NCBI GenBank assembly: GCA_012839385.1
Contig: DUNL01000193.1
Coordinates: 1 to 37,323 of the forward strand
Length of the DNA: 37,323 bases
Direction: 5' to 3'
Origin: Clostridiaceae bacterium
GTDB lineage: Bacteria; Bacillota; Clostridia; Saccharofermentanales; DTU023
The notes beneath the pieces were generated by a model. The model did not search any database, had not been told where the DNA came from, and worked only from the letters and a program-made list of their open reading frames with translations. The translations under genes and the position numbers were made by a program. Of this stretch, positions 1 to 7,844 are shown in pieces. Every line of letters starts with the position of its first letter. The first letter of the stretch is position 1.

Positions 1-17
1 GAGATCGTATCGCGGCT

Positions 18-725
18 CTAAATAACAGCCGCTTGCTCAAAATTAAGCTCCTTTGCCGCTGACTCCATAGCTGTTTCCAGATTAAGCAATAACTCTGAAT
101 ACTTACCTTCTAAAAAGCGTACGACATCCGAGATTACCTTTCTATAGTCTTGAGCGGAAATATCACCCTTACAGGGACCTACGCAGCGCCCGATATAATA
201 ATTAAGACAAGGCCTTTCTTTACCAATATCTCTGGGTAAGACACGGCGACAAGTTTTTACAGGAAAAATACGTCTCAAAGCATCCAGCGCCCTATAGAGG
301 TCACCGCTAAGATAGGGCCCGAAATAGCGAGCGCCCTCTTCTATATCTTTTTCTACGCGGAAAGACTTCATAATACGCGGATAAGTCTCCTGCATCGTAA
401 CACGTATATAGGGATATTCGCGGTCGTCACGCAAAAGAATATTATAACGAGGCCTATATTTCTTGATCAGATTGGCTTCCAAAATGAAAGCTTCCAATTC
501 ATTATGGCAAAGCAAATATTCAAAATCGGAGATACGGGAGATCATGGCGCGGATACGGGCATCACCCTCCGGCGCGATGGTAAAATAACTGGCTAGACGT
601 TGCCGCAGATTAACAGCTTTTCCCACATAAATGACTGAACCTGATTCATCTTTCATCAGGTAAACGCCAGGTTCCCCGGGAACCAGATCTAACCTGGCAT
701 CAAATCTATCTGGACGATCGGACAT
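18..725 (-). CDS. uvrC: UvrC, excinuclease subunit C, N-terminal part; frame stops early
   Basis: This is the N-terminal part of UvrC, the dual-incision endonuclease of nucleotide excision repair. The GIY-YIG domain is intact: G20-V21-Y22, Y33-V34-G35, Arg41/Arg43 and the likely catalytic Glu83 in ILEANLIK. The four-cysteine cluster is at C159, C173, C181 and C185. The UVR (UvrB-binding) motif starts near residue 205. The frame then hits TAG at bases 18-20, inside the UVR motif, giving 235 residues against about 600 in the family. After the stop the same frame reads SRDTI, which resembles the normal continuation of the motif (see findings). The gene begins 9 bases after crh. The UvrC identity is firm. 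Whether the stop is a real lesion, a local sequence error or an edge effect cannot be settled here, because the remaining 370 or so codons would lie outside the window. Confidence 0.85.
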   Translation of the reverse strand: MSDRPDRFDARLDLVPGEPGVYLMKDESGSVIYVGKAVNLRQRLASYFTIAPEGDARIRAMISRISDFEYLLCHNELEAFILEANLIKKYRPRYNILLRDDREYPYIRVTMQETYPRIMKSFRVEKDIEEGARYFGPYLSGDLYRALDALRRIFPVKTCRRVLPRDIGKERPCLNYYIGRCVGPCKGDISAQDYRKVISDVVRFLEGKYSELLLNLETAMESAAKELNFEQAAVI

Positions 726-734
726 TAATAAATA

Positions 735-998
735 TCAGCTCACATCAGCTGCCAGTAAAAAAGATATCAGTGAAGCGACAGCTTGCTCGGAGTCACTGCC
801 TTCAGCTTGGACACAGAGCGTATCCTTATCATCAATACCCAAGGAAATTAAGCCCAAAAGACTCTTGGCATTCGCGCGTCTGTCATCCTTTAATATATAT
901 ATGCTGGATTCAAAAGCTGACGCTTTTTGTACAAGAAGAGCTATCGCCTTCATTTGTGAATTCTCTGTGCACGCAAAGACTACATTTGCCTTATGCAT
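735..998 (-). CDS. crh: Crh, catabolite-repression HPr paralogue
   Basis: An 87-residue HPr-fold protein. HPr proteins of the phosphotransferase system carry His15 (phosphorylated by Enzyme I) and, in Firmicutes, Ser46 (phosphorylated by HPr kinase). Here residue 15 is Gln, in NSQMKAI where HPr has GIHARPA, and Ser46 is kept in AKSLLGLISLG. Bacillus subtilis Crh has the same Gln15/Ser46 combination, so this should be a regulator that cannot relay phosphate to sugar permeases but can be phosphorylated by HprK and act with CcpA. Residue 17 is Lys instead of Arg. The start has a strong AGGAGG six to seven bases upstream. It directly precedes uvrC, and crh-type genes often lie near hprK/rapZ/whiA in Firmicutes; those genes are not in this window. 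About 230 bases of AT-rich sequence without a confident promoter lie upstream. Confidence 0.82.
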   Translation of the reverse strand: MHKANVVFACTENSQMKAIALLVQKASAFESSIYILKDDRRANAKSLLGLISLGIDDKDTLCVQAEGSDSEQAVASLISFLLAADVS

Positions 999-1230
999 AT
1001 CTGTCCTCCTAATCTATACGCGTCCATTAATTATATAGCATTTGTTTCAACAATCCTGACGCTGCTAACTTGTATAGAGTATAGTTTTGCCCCTATCTAA
1101 TTTCAACTTTATTACAGTATCAAGGGCCTATTCCTAGCATATGTCTAATAATTATGTTTAATGCGCTTAAATTTTTTGCTATTTTCACAACAAAGGGGTT
1201 TTAGTATTTGAACTTTTTTGTTGAAGTTTC

Positions 1231-1707
1231 TTAAATTAGATCCAGACGCATCAGATAAGCATCTTCACCTGTATCCTGATAGTATTTTTCGCGCAGACCA
1301 TAACAAATAAAACCTAATTTCTCATACAGTTTCAGCGCGGGCAGATTAGACTCGGCCACCTCCAACATCAGCAAGTCGATATCCCTGGCTTTAGATTCCA
1401 ATAAAATTCTCTCCATTAGTTGGCGACCGATACCCTGTCTTCTATCTTCCAACCTGACTGTTAAATCGTAGATATCCATAACATCCCCAAGTGGATAAGC
1501 TGAAATAAATCCTCTTATTTTATTATCAGCTTCAGCTACAAAATATAGCATCGAGTAGGGACTATTAAGCATTATTTCCTTGAGATCCCGGGAAAAAGTA
1601 GCCGGGCCTTGACGACGAGAAAAAGACTCTTGGTAGATCTCAACAATAGAGCTTAAGTCTCGGGTTGTAGCCGGTCGAATTATTATTGTTTCTAGATCCC
1701 GCGTCAT
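1231..1707 (-). CDS. rimI: RimI-like ribosomal-protein S18 N-acetyltransferase (GNAT)
   Basis: A 158-residue GNAT-fold acetyltransferase. The acetyl-CoA loop (motif A) is RRQGIGRQLMERIL at about residues 86-100, followed by LMLEVAESNLPALKLYEKLGF, the RimI-type motif B in which an Asn and a Tyr contact substrate and cofactor. RimI acetylates the N-terminal Ala of ribosomal protein S18 in Escherichia coli. It follows tsaB by 13 bases and closes a tsaE-tsaB-rimI cluster, an arrangement common in Firmicutes, and that context supports the name. No good Shine-Dalgarno is visible before the ATG, so translation may be coupled to tsaB or the true start may be slightly different. Confidence 0.8.
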   Translation of the reverse strand: MTRDLETIIIRPATTRDLSSIVEIYQESFSRRQGPATFSRDLKEIMLNSPYSMLYFVAEADNKIRGFISAYPLGDVMDIYDLTVRLEDRRQGIGRQLMERILLESKARDIDLLMLEVAESNLPALKLYEKLGFICYGLREKYYQDTGEDAYLMRLDLI

Positions 1708-1720
1708 AACAAAGAATTGA

Positions 1721-2428
1721 TCAGATACTTTCTTTACTCTGCTTACGCATTCTTTCCGCTTGTGACAAAGCCAAATAATTTGGTCTCAATTTAAAGGGGT
1801 CACCGGGATCACCCGCTCGGTATCGTTGCAAAGCCAAACGGCTTAGGGTTGAAGCTCGCGGGAGCCAAAACTCCGGCGTAGCCCAGATAGCGTTCGCCAA
1901 ATCTATTTCCTCCGGGCAAGCTGACCGAACTGCGGGCGAGCCATCTCCTGTGATCACTATTTCCTGTTCTAAATTGAGTGCGTGAATTTTCGACCGCAGC
2001 TCCGAAGCTTGTCTGTTCGCCGGCTCAATAAGAACCCTGAAGTTAGCTCCAACATCATAGAGGGCGGAGAAAACTCGTCCCCCTCGGGCATCAATAGCCG
2101 GACAGACAAGAGAGACAGGAAAAGCTGCGGCTAGTACCTCCAGACTGGAAACACCGATAACAGGTTTTTCTAATGCCCAGGCCATTGTCTTCATAGCGGC
2201 CACGCCAATTCGAATGCCTGTGAAAGAACCGGGGCCAACAGTACAAGCCAATAGATCAAGATCTCTCTTATCACGACCGGCTCGCGTCAGAATATCCGCT
2301 AATAGAGGTTGGAAAGTCACCGAATGTTTGTAGCCGAAATTCAGTGTCGACTCCGCGATGACATACTCATCTTCGCATAAAGCGACGGACAAACTCTTAC
2401 CCGATGTATCTGAAGCCAGTATCAACAT
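1721..2428 (-). CDS. tsaB: TsaB, tRNA N6-threonylcarbamoyladenosine synthesis protein
   Basis: A 235-residue ASKHA-fold protein with the N-terminal LILASDTSGKSLSVAL strand and the hallmark GPGSFTGIRIG at about residues 66-76. TsaB is the non-catalytic partner that holds TsaD and TsaE together in the bacterial t6A complex, which modifies A37 of ANN-decoding tRNAs. It starts six bases after tsaE ends, with a GAGGGA ribosome site, so the two are translated from one transcript. The length fits the family (about 225-240). TsaD is not in the window. Confidence 0.92.
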   Translation of the reverse strand: MLILASDTSGKSLSVALCEDEYVIAESTLNFGYKHSVTFQPLLADILTRAGRDKRDLDLLACTVGPGSFTGIRIGVAAMKTMAWALEKPVIGVSSLEVLAAAFPVSLVCPAIDARGGRVFSALYDVGANFRVLIEPANRQASELRSKIHALNLEQEIVITGDGSPAVRSACPEEIDLANAIWATPEFWLPRASTLSRLALQRYRAGDPGDPFKLRPNYLALSQAERMRKQSKESI

Positions 2429-2434
2429 GATCCC

Positions 2435-2896
2435 TCACTCTACAGTCGCCTGTAGTTGACGTTCGTCAGCCCAAGTCACAGTAATAAACCTATTATTATC
2501 TCCAGCCCGCTCCAAACTGATATGGATAGTTCTGGCCGGCAAAGCCTCTTTGATCAGAGATGCCCACTCCACCGCTGTAATTCCACCCATCTCAAAATAT
2601 TCATCAAAGCCTAGCTCATACCACTCATCTGCCCCGGATAAACGGTAAGCGTCAAAATGATAGAGCGCCAGGCCCTCATTAGCCGGCTCATGATCCCGCA
2701 AGAGGGTAAAAGTCGGACTCGCTATCTGACCCTTGACATTTAGTTTTTCCGCGAGTCCGGTAACAAACGCGGTTTTTCCCGCGCCAAGATCCCCATCTAA
2801 GGCCAAAATATCATTGGGTCGCAACAGGTCGGCTAGCTTCCCCGCCCAGGCCGCTGTTTCCAGCACGGATTTACTTGTAAACGAAAAGGTTGGCAA
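2435..2896 (-). CDS. tsaE: TsaE, ATPase of the t6A tRNA-modification complex
   Basis: A 153-residue P-loop ATPase. The Walker A is DGDLGAGKTAF at about residues 34-44, followed by the family motif SPTFTLLRDHE and, further on, HFDAYRL and AVEWASLI. TsaE binds TsaB-TsaD and hydrolyses ATP to reset the complex that makes threonylcarbamoyladenosine on tRNA. The start is a TTG, supported by AAGGGG nine bases upstream; no ATG is available nearby. It is the first gene of tsaE-tsaB-rimI. Confidence 0.92.
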   Translation of the reverse strand: MPTFSFTSKSVLETAAWAGKLADLLRPNDILALDGDLGAGKTAFVTGLAEKLNVKGQIASPTFTLLRDHEPANEGLALYHFDAYRLSGADEWYELGFDEYFEMGGITAVEWASLIKEALPARTIHISLERAGDNNRFITVTWADERQLQATVE

Positions 2897-2940
2897 CTCG
2901 CTAATCCCCTTACCGGCATAATCTGTTTAATTTATAGTCT

Positions 2941-2970
2941 ATTCTATCAAAAGCAGCCTTGATATGTTAA
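2941..2970 (-). promoter_or_regulatory. Candidate sigma-A promoter for tsaE-tsaB-rimI
   Basis: Read on the minus strand, TTAACA (2965-2970) and TAGAAT (2941-2946) are separated by 18 bases, about 45 bases upstream of the tsaE TTG. It sits just after the rpsI terminator, which is where a new transcript should begin. This is a motif match only. Confidence 0.4.
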
Positions 2971-3003
2971 ACATAGTCCCGATAGTTTCCGGCCAAAAAG
3001 TAA

Positions 3004-3036
3004 GCTGCCCGCGCAGTAGTCCACTGCAGAGACAGC
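3004..3036 (-). terminator. Probable terminator after rpsI
   Basis: On the minus strand a two-part stem forms. The outer arm is GCTGTC/GGCAGC (3031-3036 with 3004-3009, one G-U pair) and the inner arm is GCAGT/ACTGC (3023-3027 with 3013-3017), around a five-base loop. It is followed by TTACTTTTTGG. The internal loop weakens it, but the position just after rpsI and before tsaE fits an intrinsic terminator. Confidence 0.55.
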
Positions 3037-3065
3037 CTACGATTATATAAATAAGCCGATCAGTA

Positions 3066-3470
3066 TTAACGCTTGGAGTACTGAGGAGCTTTGCGGGCCT
3101 TCTTGAGACCGGGCTTTTTACGTTCCTTAGCTCGTGAATCTCGGGTTAGAAATCCCGCTCGCTTTAGAGGGGCCTTGTAGCTTTCCTCATCGGCATCCAC
3201 CAACGCTCTGGCTATGCCGTGACGGATAGCGCCGGCCTGTCCGGCGATTCCTCCACCTCTAACATTAACGATGATTGAATACTTATCTGCCGCGTTGACC
3301 TCGTTCAAAGGCTGACGCACGATATAGCGCAGGGTTTCCAACTCCAGATAATCATTAATATCCTTGTTATTAATAGTGATGTCACCCTTGCCCGGATAAA
3401 CACGGACACGCGCTATTGAGCGCTTACGTCTGCCCGTACCATAAAAATAATCTTTTTTCTTCGCTGCCAT
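3066..3470 (-). CDS. rpsI: 30S ribosomal protein S9
   Basis: A 134-residue protein matching bacterial S9. It has [21 protein letters not shown] at the N-terminus, [19 protein letters not shown] in the middle, [20 protein letters not shown] near the end, and the family C-terminus PQYSKR whose Lys-Arg tail reaches the ribosomal P site. It follows rplM by 21 bases, the conserved rplM-rpsI pair. Confidence 0.98.
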   Translation of the reverse strand: MAAKKKDYFYGTGRRKRSIARVRVYPGKGDITINNKDINDYLELETLRYIVRQPLNEVNAADKYSIIVNVRGGGIAGQAGAIRHGIARALVDADEESYKAPLKRAGFLTRDSRAKERKKPGLKKARKAPQYSKR

Positions 3471-3491
3471 TCTTTCTCTCCTTTTAGCTCA

Positions 3492-3920
3492 CTAAAACTC
3501 AATGTTTTCCGGTTGCTGCGCGGCATGCGGATGCTCAGGCCCGGCATACACTTTTAATTTTCGGTACATCTGACGACCAAGCTTATTCTTGGGCAACATA
3601 CCTTTAATAGCATGTTCAAGAATTCTCTCCGGATGAGTGGACATAACCTGCTTATAAGGTATTTCCTTCAAACCGCCCGGATAACCGGAATGGCGGCGGT
3701 ATACTTCCTGCTGTTCTTTATTACCGGTGACGTCAACTTTCGCCGCGTTAACAACCACAACAAAATCTCCGGTATCTACAAAAGGTGTAAATTCTGGCTT
3801 GTGCTTGCCCCGCAATATTGAGGCAATGCCGCTAGCGAGACGACCTAAAGTCTTACCTTCAGCATCAACCACATACCATTTGCGCTCGACTTCACCTTCT
3901 TTGGCAAAAAATGTCTTCAT
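3492..3920 (-). CDS. rplM: 50S ribosomal protein L13
   Basis: L13, 142 residues from the chosen start. An in-frame ATG exists 54 bases further upstream, but AGGAGG lies immediately before the ATG at 3920 and the protein then begins [20 protein letters not shown], exactly as L13 family members do. Further family signatures are [37 protein letters not shown] and [20 protein letters not shown]. The gene has its own promoter and a short leader with a 5' hairpin, and it is co-transcribed with rpsI. Confidence 0.97.
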   Translation of the reverse strand: MKTFFAKEGEVERKWYVVDAEGKTLGRLASGIASILRGKHKPEFTPFVDTGDFVVVVNAAKVDVTGNKEQQEVYRRHSGYPGGLKEIPYKQVMSTHPERILEHAIKGMLPKNKLGRQMYRKLKVYAGPEHPHAAQQPENIEF

Positions 3921-3960
3921 GGGACCTCCTAATACTGATCTGGACGGATATATCCTCCAT

Positions 3961-3977
3961 AGCATGTTGGACATGCT
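3961..3977 (-). promoter_or_regulatory. Hairpin at the 5' end of the rplM leader
   Basis: On the minus strand AGCATGTCCAACATGCT forms a seven-pair stem with a three-base loop. It begins almost exactly where transcription from the promoter at 3983-4011 should start. Autoregulatory leaders of L13 operons are known in Firmicutes; whether this one is equivalent, or only stabilises the 5' end, cannot be told from sequence alone. Confidence 0.4.
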
Positions 3978-3982
3978 TTGCT

Positions 3983-4011
3983 ATGTTAGCAGGCAAAATT
4001 TGAAATGTCAA
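3983..4011 (-). promoter_or_regulatory. Sigma-A promoter of rplM-rpsI
   Basis: On the minus strand a perfect TTGACA (4006-4011) is followed after 17 bases by TAACAT (3983-3988). The predicted start at about 3976 leaves a leader of some 55 bases before the rplM ATG. Strong spacing and consensus fit a ribosomal-protein operon. Confidence 0.75.
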
Positions 4012-4097
4012 GCTAAAAATCAAATTATGTAACCGGAACTGCGTTTTTTTACGTTTTTTAGCTTTTTACTCGTAAATTCTAGCAAGTAGATGCAGTG

Positions 4098-7000
4098 TTA
4101 ACGATTGTGATTTTGCCGGCGCTTTTTGTCCTTCCTGATACTGAGACCCAGAATAATCAGAACTATAAGTAAGGAAAACATTATTAAGATTATCAATAGC
4201 CAGCCGATAGTAGAAAGAGACAAGCCACTGTCTTTATTGGTAGCCTGAGTATGAGCGATCATGGATTCAGACTGCTTATCAATCTCCGTTTTGACCATCT
4301 CTCTTTCGGTCTCTTGCTCGAAGTTCTTTAGCGAATCATCTGCCGATACCTCACTTGTGGTATCAGTTGTTTCTGTTATTTTATTTATACCGGGTCTAGA
4401 AGGAAGCGGAGACGAAGGCGAAAAGGCCAGGCCGAAATTACCGTTGTCTTTTTCTCCGGGTGTCAAACCCAGCTTTTCAGCGCCGGCCTCCAGCAAAGAG
4501 CGCATTAGAACATTAATACCTAGTCCAATGTCATTAACTTTTAGTTCCGCGCCCAGAATAGCGCCTATAAGTTGGCGTTCGTCATGAGAAGTAGCCGCCC
4601 CGACCAAACAATAACCCGCGAGATTGGTCGTACCCGTTTTAACACCGTCATAGCTCTTAAAATAGCTGGAACCATAAAAAGATGGCGAGGTTAGAACAAG
4701 TTTATTAGTATTACACAATATCTTCCAACCCGCTACCGGATGCATATTGGTCGCCGGCATACGATAAAAAGAAGTAGTGACCAATTTGCGAAAGAAATCA
4801 TTCTTAAGCCCCTCGTTAGCAAGTAAAGTCAAATCATAAGCCGTAGAATGATGTTCCTCTGTGGTAAAACCGCTGGGATTTGTTATAGCGGTGTTAGTAG
4901 CGCCCAAAGATCTAGCATACTTGGTAGCGGCCACACAAAAAGCTTCACGTTTTTCCAGCGCGGTACCGGTAGCAAGCGGCGAGTAATTCTCCGCTAAAAC
5001 ATTGGCACAGTCATTAGCGGAATGAACCATCATAGCATATAAACACTCTTCCGTAGTTAATTGCTCACCTTCCTTCAAGCCTACCCGCGCGGCCACCTCC
5101 GACGGTAACTGAGTCGCTTCTTTCGAGGCGGTGACAACGCGCTCAGGTGAAAAATCGGGATGCCCGATCACAGTCAAAGCGGTAAGAATTTTTGTCGTAC
5201 TGGCCATAGGGAGTTTAGTATGGGCGTTAAGCTCAACAATAACCTCCATGGTATCCGCCTCTACAACACAATAGGCTTTAGCTGACAACTGCTCTAAAGT
5301 CGGCCAGTAGTCAGTACTGTCATCAATCTTTACTTCTTTAATGGAAGTAGTTGTGGACAGTACAGTAGTTTTACTGTCCTCATCCGAGGTCGACTGAGTC
5401 GCCTCTTCAGTCTCTGTGGTATCCAGTGTCGTGATGTCCTCGGTAGCGTAGACAGTAGTAGCGGACAGCCACAAGACACTTAAGCCGGTCAGCAAGGCAA
5501 GCAATAAAGCAACTGCCTTGGTACCGCTGTGATAACCGGTGCGACCGCCCCGCTGCTTCCAGCGTACCCAGAGCGGGCTGGCTAAAAACAGGGACGAGTA
5601 AGTACCGGCTACAATTCCAAACATCATGGGCAAGGCAAATTCAGTAATACTGGATAGGCTATATAGACTGCCGAACACATAGGCAACCGCTACCGCCAGA
5701 AAAGTGGCGACTGAAGTATTAATTGATCGCGACAGAGATTGACGGATAGACTTGTTAACCAATTCATCAAGAGGCACAACCCCGCCGGTTAAACGAATAT
5801 TCTCCCTAATACGGTCATATACGACGATGGTGTCATTGATCGAGTAGCCTAGGATAGTAAGAATAACCGCGATGATGGTCTCATTCATAGCCTTGCCACT
5901 CAAGACGACAAAGAAAAAGACAACTAAAATATCGTGCAGGAGCGCTAACATAGCCATAACTCCCGCTGAGGGCCCCGACATACTACGGAAAGAAAACCAA
6001 ATATAAATTATTATCAGCGCGGAGGCCAGTATAATAGCCTTGAATCCGTTAATCAACATCTCCTTCCCTATCAAGGGATCAACCAGTTGCGATGAAGAAA
6101 GCTTCATTTTCGCTTGCGGATAAGCCTGGGACAGGACACGGGTAACTTGATCCAACTGTTCCGGAGTCATCGATTCATTGCCGGCGATATTCAAAGAAAT
6201 TTCAGTTCTCTGGTCCGCGCGGGAGACAACAGATTGAGCGCTTACTTGCCGATCAATTTCATCACTAACCAGTGAGCTCGCTTCCTCTAAATCAATTTCG
6301 CCCACATAGCCGTAATTAATAATACTGCCGCCTCGGAAATCAATATCTAAGTTTACCCCTTTGATGATAGAGAAGATGCTGCCGATCACAATTAATATAG
6401 CCGGAACTAAAACAAAGAGACGTGTATTTTTGCAATAGTCAAAGACTTTTGACTTCTTTGTCGCGGTAGATTTCTTCTTGCCATAAAGCCAGGGGTTACG
6501 AAAATATTTGCTGCTGGCCAGTGAACCTATCATGAGTCTACTTAACCAAACACCGGTGATACCATTCATGATTACGCCCACCAGTAGCGAATAGCCGAAG
6601 GAGAGAGTTGTGCCGGAACCGAAAAACATAAGCATAGCCGCAGCGATAGCGACAGTAACATTGCCATCGAAAACAGAGGAAAAGGCTCGCGTAAAGCCAT
6701 TGCTGAGAGCGACAGGCAGGCTATGCCCTTCGTTTAGCTCTTCTTTAATTCGCTCGGAAAGAATAACATTAGCGTCAACGCCCATGCCAAGAGAAAGAAT
6801 TATTCCGGCAATACCTTGTAAGGTCAGAGTTTGCTGGGGTATGGAAATCGCTAATAAAATTCCCGCTACCTGTGTATACAAGGAGAGACAAGCCACAAAT
6901 CCCGTTAAACGGTAGTAAACCAGCATAAAAATACTTAGCACCAACAAGGCCACGATACCACTCAAGGTCATAACTTTGAGTGAATCCTGACCCAAACTGG

Positions 7001-7760
7001 GACTGATTGTAGATGAGCTGGTAGCTTTGAGAGCGAACGGTAAAGCCCCGGCATTAATTGTTTGAGCTAAATTAGCGGCTGATTCGGTGGTAAATTGACC
7101 TGATATCTCAGCCTTACCATCCAGAATAGGTACACTCACCGAAGGACTGCTGATCACTTCGTCATCCATATAAATCGCGAGGATTTCCTGCCTCACAGAC
7201 AGACGAGTCGTAACCTCAGCAAATTTATCACGGCCTTGTTCCAGTAATTCCAACAAAATAACAGGTCTTTGCTGATCGTGATCCATAGCAAAACGGGCCT
7301 GCTTGATATCAGCTCCGGTCAAGGCTATTGTGCCGTCCGGTTCACGGAAAGTAAGAAGCGCCATTTCACCTAATTCCCGGAGCGCTTCTTCAGGATTAAA
7401 TTCAGATTCATCAGCTCGCCACGGAAAACGAACAATAATACGATCGCTATCGCGACCGATAATAACATCACGATCCAAGATCTGCCTGTTATCAAGTCTT
7501 TGGTTAATTATTCTGCTGGCGGCATCCATCTGCTCCGGTGTAGGAGTGCCGTCAAAACCTTGCGGGGTAAAGACTGCCTCTACCCCACCTCTAATATCAA
7601 TACCAAAACGGATATCTCGGGCGCCGGCGACCTGGGTCTGTCCTCCGAGCCTGATGCCAAAAACTGCCACCAGGCTCAGCAGGACAACCAGAACCGTAAT
7701 TATTACAATTGTATAAGGTTTGCCTTTGACTCCAACTTTGGCAAATGAACGTTTCGCCAT
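4098..7760 (-). CDS. secDF: SecD-SecF-D-Ala-D-Ala carboxypeptidase triple fusion
   Basis: One uninterrupted 1220-residue frame. Residues 1 to about 425 are SecD: a first membrane helix near 17-36, the periplasmic DIRGG at 55-59, and GMGVDANVILSERIKEE in the helix bundle. About 440-735 is SecF, with NLDIDFRGG and YSINDTIVVYDRIREN. SecDF uses the proton gradient to pull secreted proteins out of SecYEG. A further hydrophobic helix (about 745-768), where a signal peptide would normally be, leads into a Thr/Ser-rich linker and then a penicillin-binding peptidase S11 domain (about 815-1110) with all three active-site motifs: Ser854-Thr-Thr-Lys857, Ser914-Ala-Asn916 and Lys1041-Thr-Gly. The end carries a Ser/Thr/Glu linker, a helix at about 1178-1204 and a basic cytoplasmic tail. 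Topology is consistent: even-numbered SecDF helices end inside, the extra helix exports the peptidase domain, and the last helix anchors it. There is no ATG or convincing ribosome site at the junction, so this is a true fusion in this sequence. Start: ATG with GGAGAGG upstream. Confidence 0.93.
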   Translation of the reverse strand: MAKRSFAKVGVKGKPYTIVIITVLVVLLSLVAVFGIRLGGQTQVAGARDIRFGIDIRGGVEAVFTPQGFDGTPTPEQMDAASRIINQRLDNRQILDRDVIIGRDSDRIIVRFPWRADESEFNPEEALRELGEMALLTFREPDGTIALTGADIKQARFAMDHDQQRPVILLELLEQGRDKFAEVTTRLSVRQEILAIYMDDEVISSPSVSVPILDGKAEISGQFTTESAANLAQTINAGALPFALKATSSSTISPSLGQDSLKVMTLSGIVALLVLSIFMLVYYRLTGFVACLSLYTQVAGILLAISIPQQTLTLQGIAGIILSLGMGVDANVILSERIKEELNEGHSLPVALSNGFTRAFSSVFDGNVTVAIAAAMLMFFGSGTTLSFGYSLLVGVIMNGITGVWLSRLMIGSLASSKYFRNPWLYGKKKSTATKKSKVFDYCKNTRLFVLVPAILIVIGSIFSIIKGVNLDIDFRGGSIINYGYVGEIDLEEASSLVSDEIDRQVSAQSVVSRADQRTEISLNIAGNESMTPEQLDQVTRVLSQAYPQAKMKLSSSQLVDPLIGKEMLINGFKAIILASALIIIYIWFSFRSMSGPSAGVMAMLALLHDILVVFFFVVLSGKAMNETIIAVILTILGYSINDTIVVYDRIRENIRLTGGVVPLDELVNKSIRQSLSRSINTSVATFLAVAVAYVFGSLYSLSSITEFALPMMFGIVAGTYSSLFLASPLWVRWKQRGGRTGYHSGTKAVALLLALLTGLSVLWLSATTVYATEDITTLDTTETEEATQSTSDEDSKTTVLSTTTSIKEVKIDDSTDYWPTLEQLSAKAYCVVEADTMEVIVELNAHTKLPMASTTKILTALTVIGHPDFSPERVVTASKEATQLPSEVAARVGLKEGEQLTTEECLYAMMVHSANDCANVLAENYSPLATGTALEKREAFCVAATKYARSLGATNTAITNPSGFTTEEHHSTAYDLTLLANEGLKNDFFRKLVTTSFYRMPATNMHPVAGWKILCNTNKLVLTSPSFYGSSYFKSYDGVKTGTTNLAGYCLVGAATSHDERQLIGAILGAELKVNDIGLGINVLMRSLLEAGAEKLGLTPGEKDNGNFGLAFSPSSPLPSRPGINKITETTDTTSEVSADDSLKNFEQETEREMVKTEIDKQSESMIAHTQATNKDSGLSLSTIGWLLIILIMFSLLIVLIILGLSIRKDKKRRQNHNR

Positions 7761-7774
7761 TTCTATGCCTCTCC

Positions 7775-7803
7775 GGAAAATATTTTCTAGAAAATATATT
7801 TCC
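7775..7803. repeat. AT-rich near-perfect palindrome before secDF
   Basis: A 29-base inverted repeat centred on TCTAGA (arms GGAAAATATTTTCT and its near complement, with one base of offset). It ends 15 bases upstream of the secDF start codon. It could be an operator or an mRNA hairpin next to the ribosome site; sequence alone does not decide. Confidence 0.4.
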
Positions 7804-7824
7804 TGCTAATTATAGTTATTAGCA
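7804..7824 (-). terminator. Weak hairpin after metQ
   Basis: TGCTAAT/ATTAGCA, seven pairs with a seven-base loop, sits about 20 bases after the metQ stop. No clean T-run follows on the minus strand, so termination would be weak; read-through into secDF is possible. Confidence 0.3.
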
Positions 7825-7844
7825 TAAGTCCTGGCAAATAAATC

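Noticed and set aside
4040-4075. T-rich stretch on the + strand as a terminator
   Set aside because: No stem precedes it and no + strand gene ends there.
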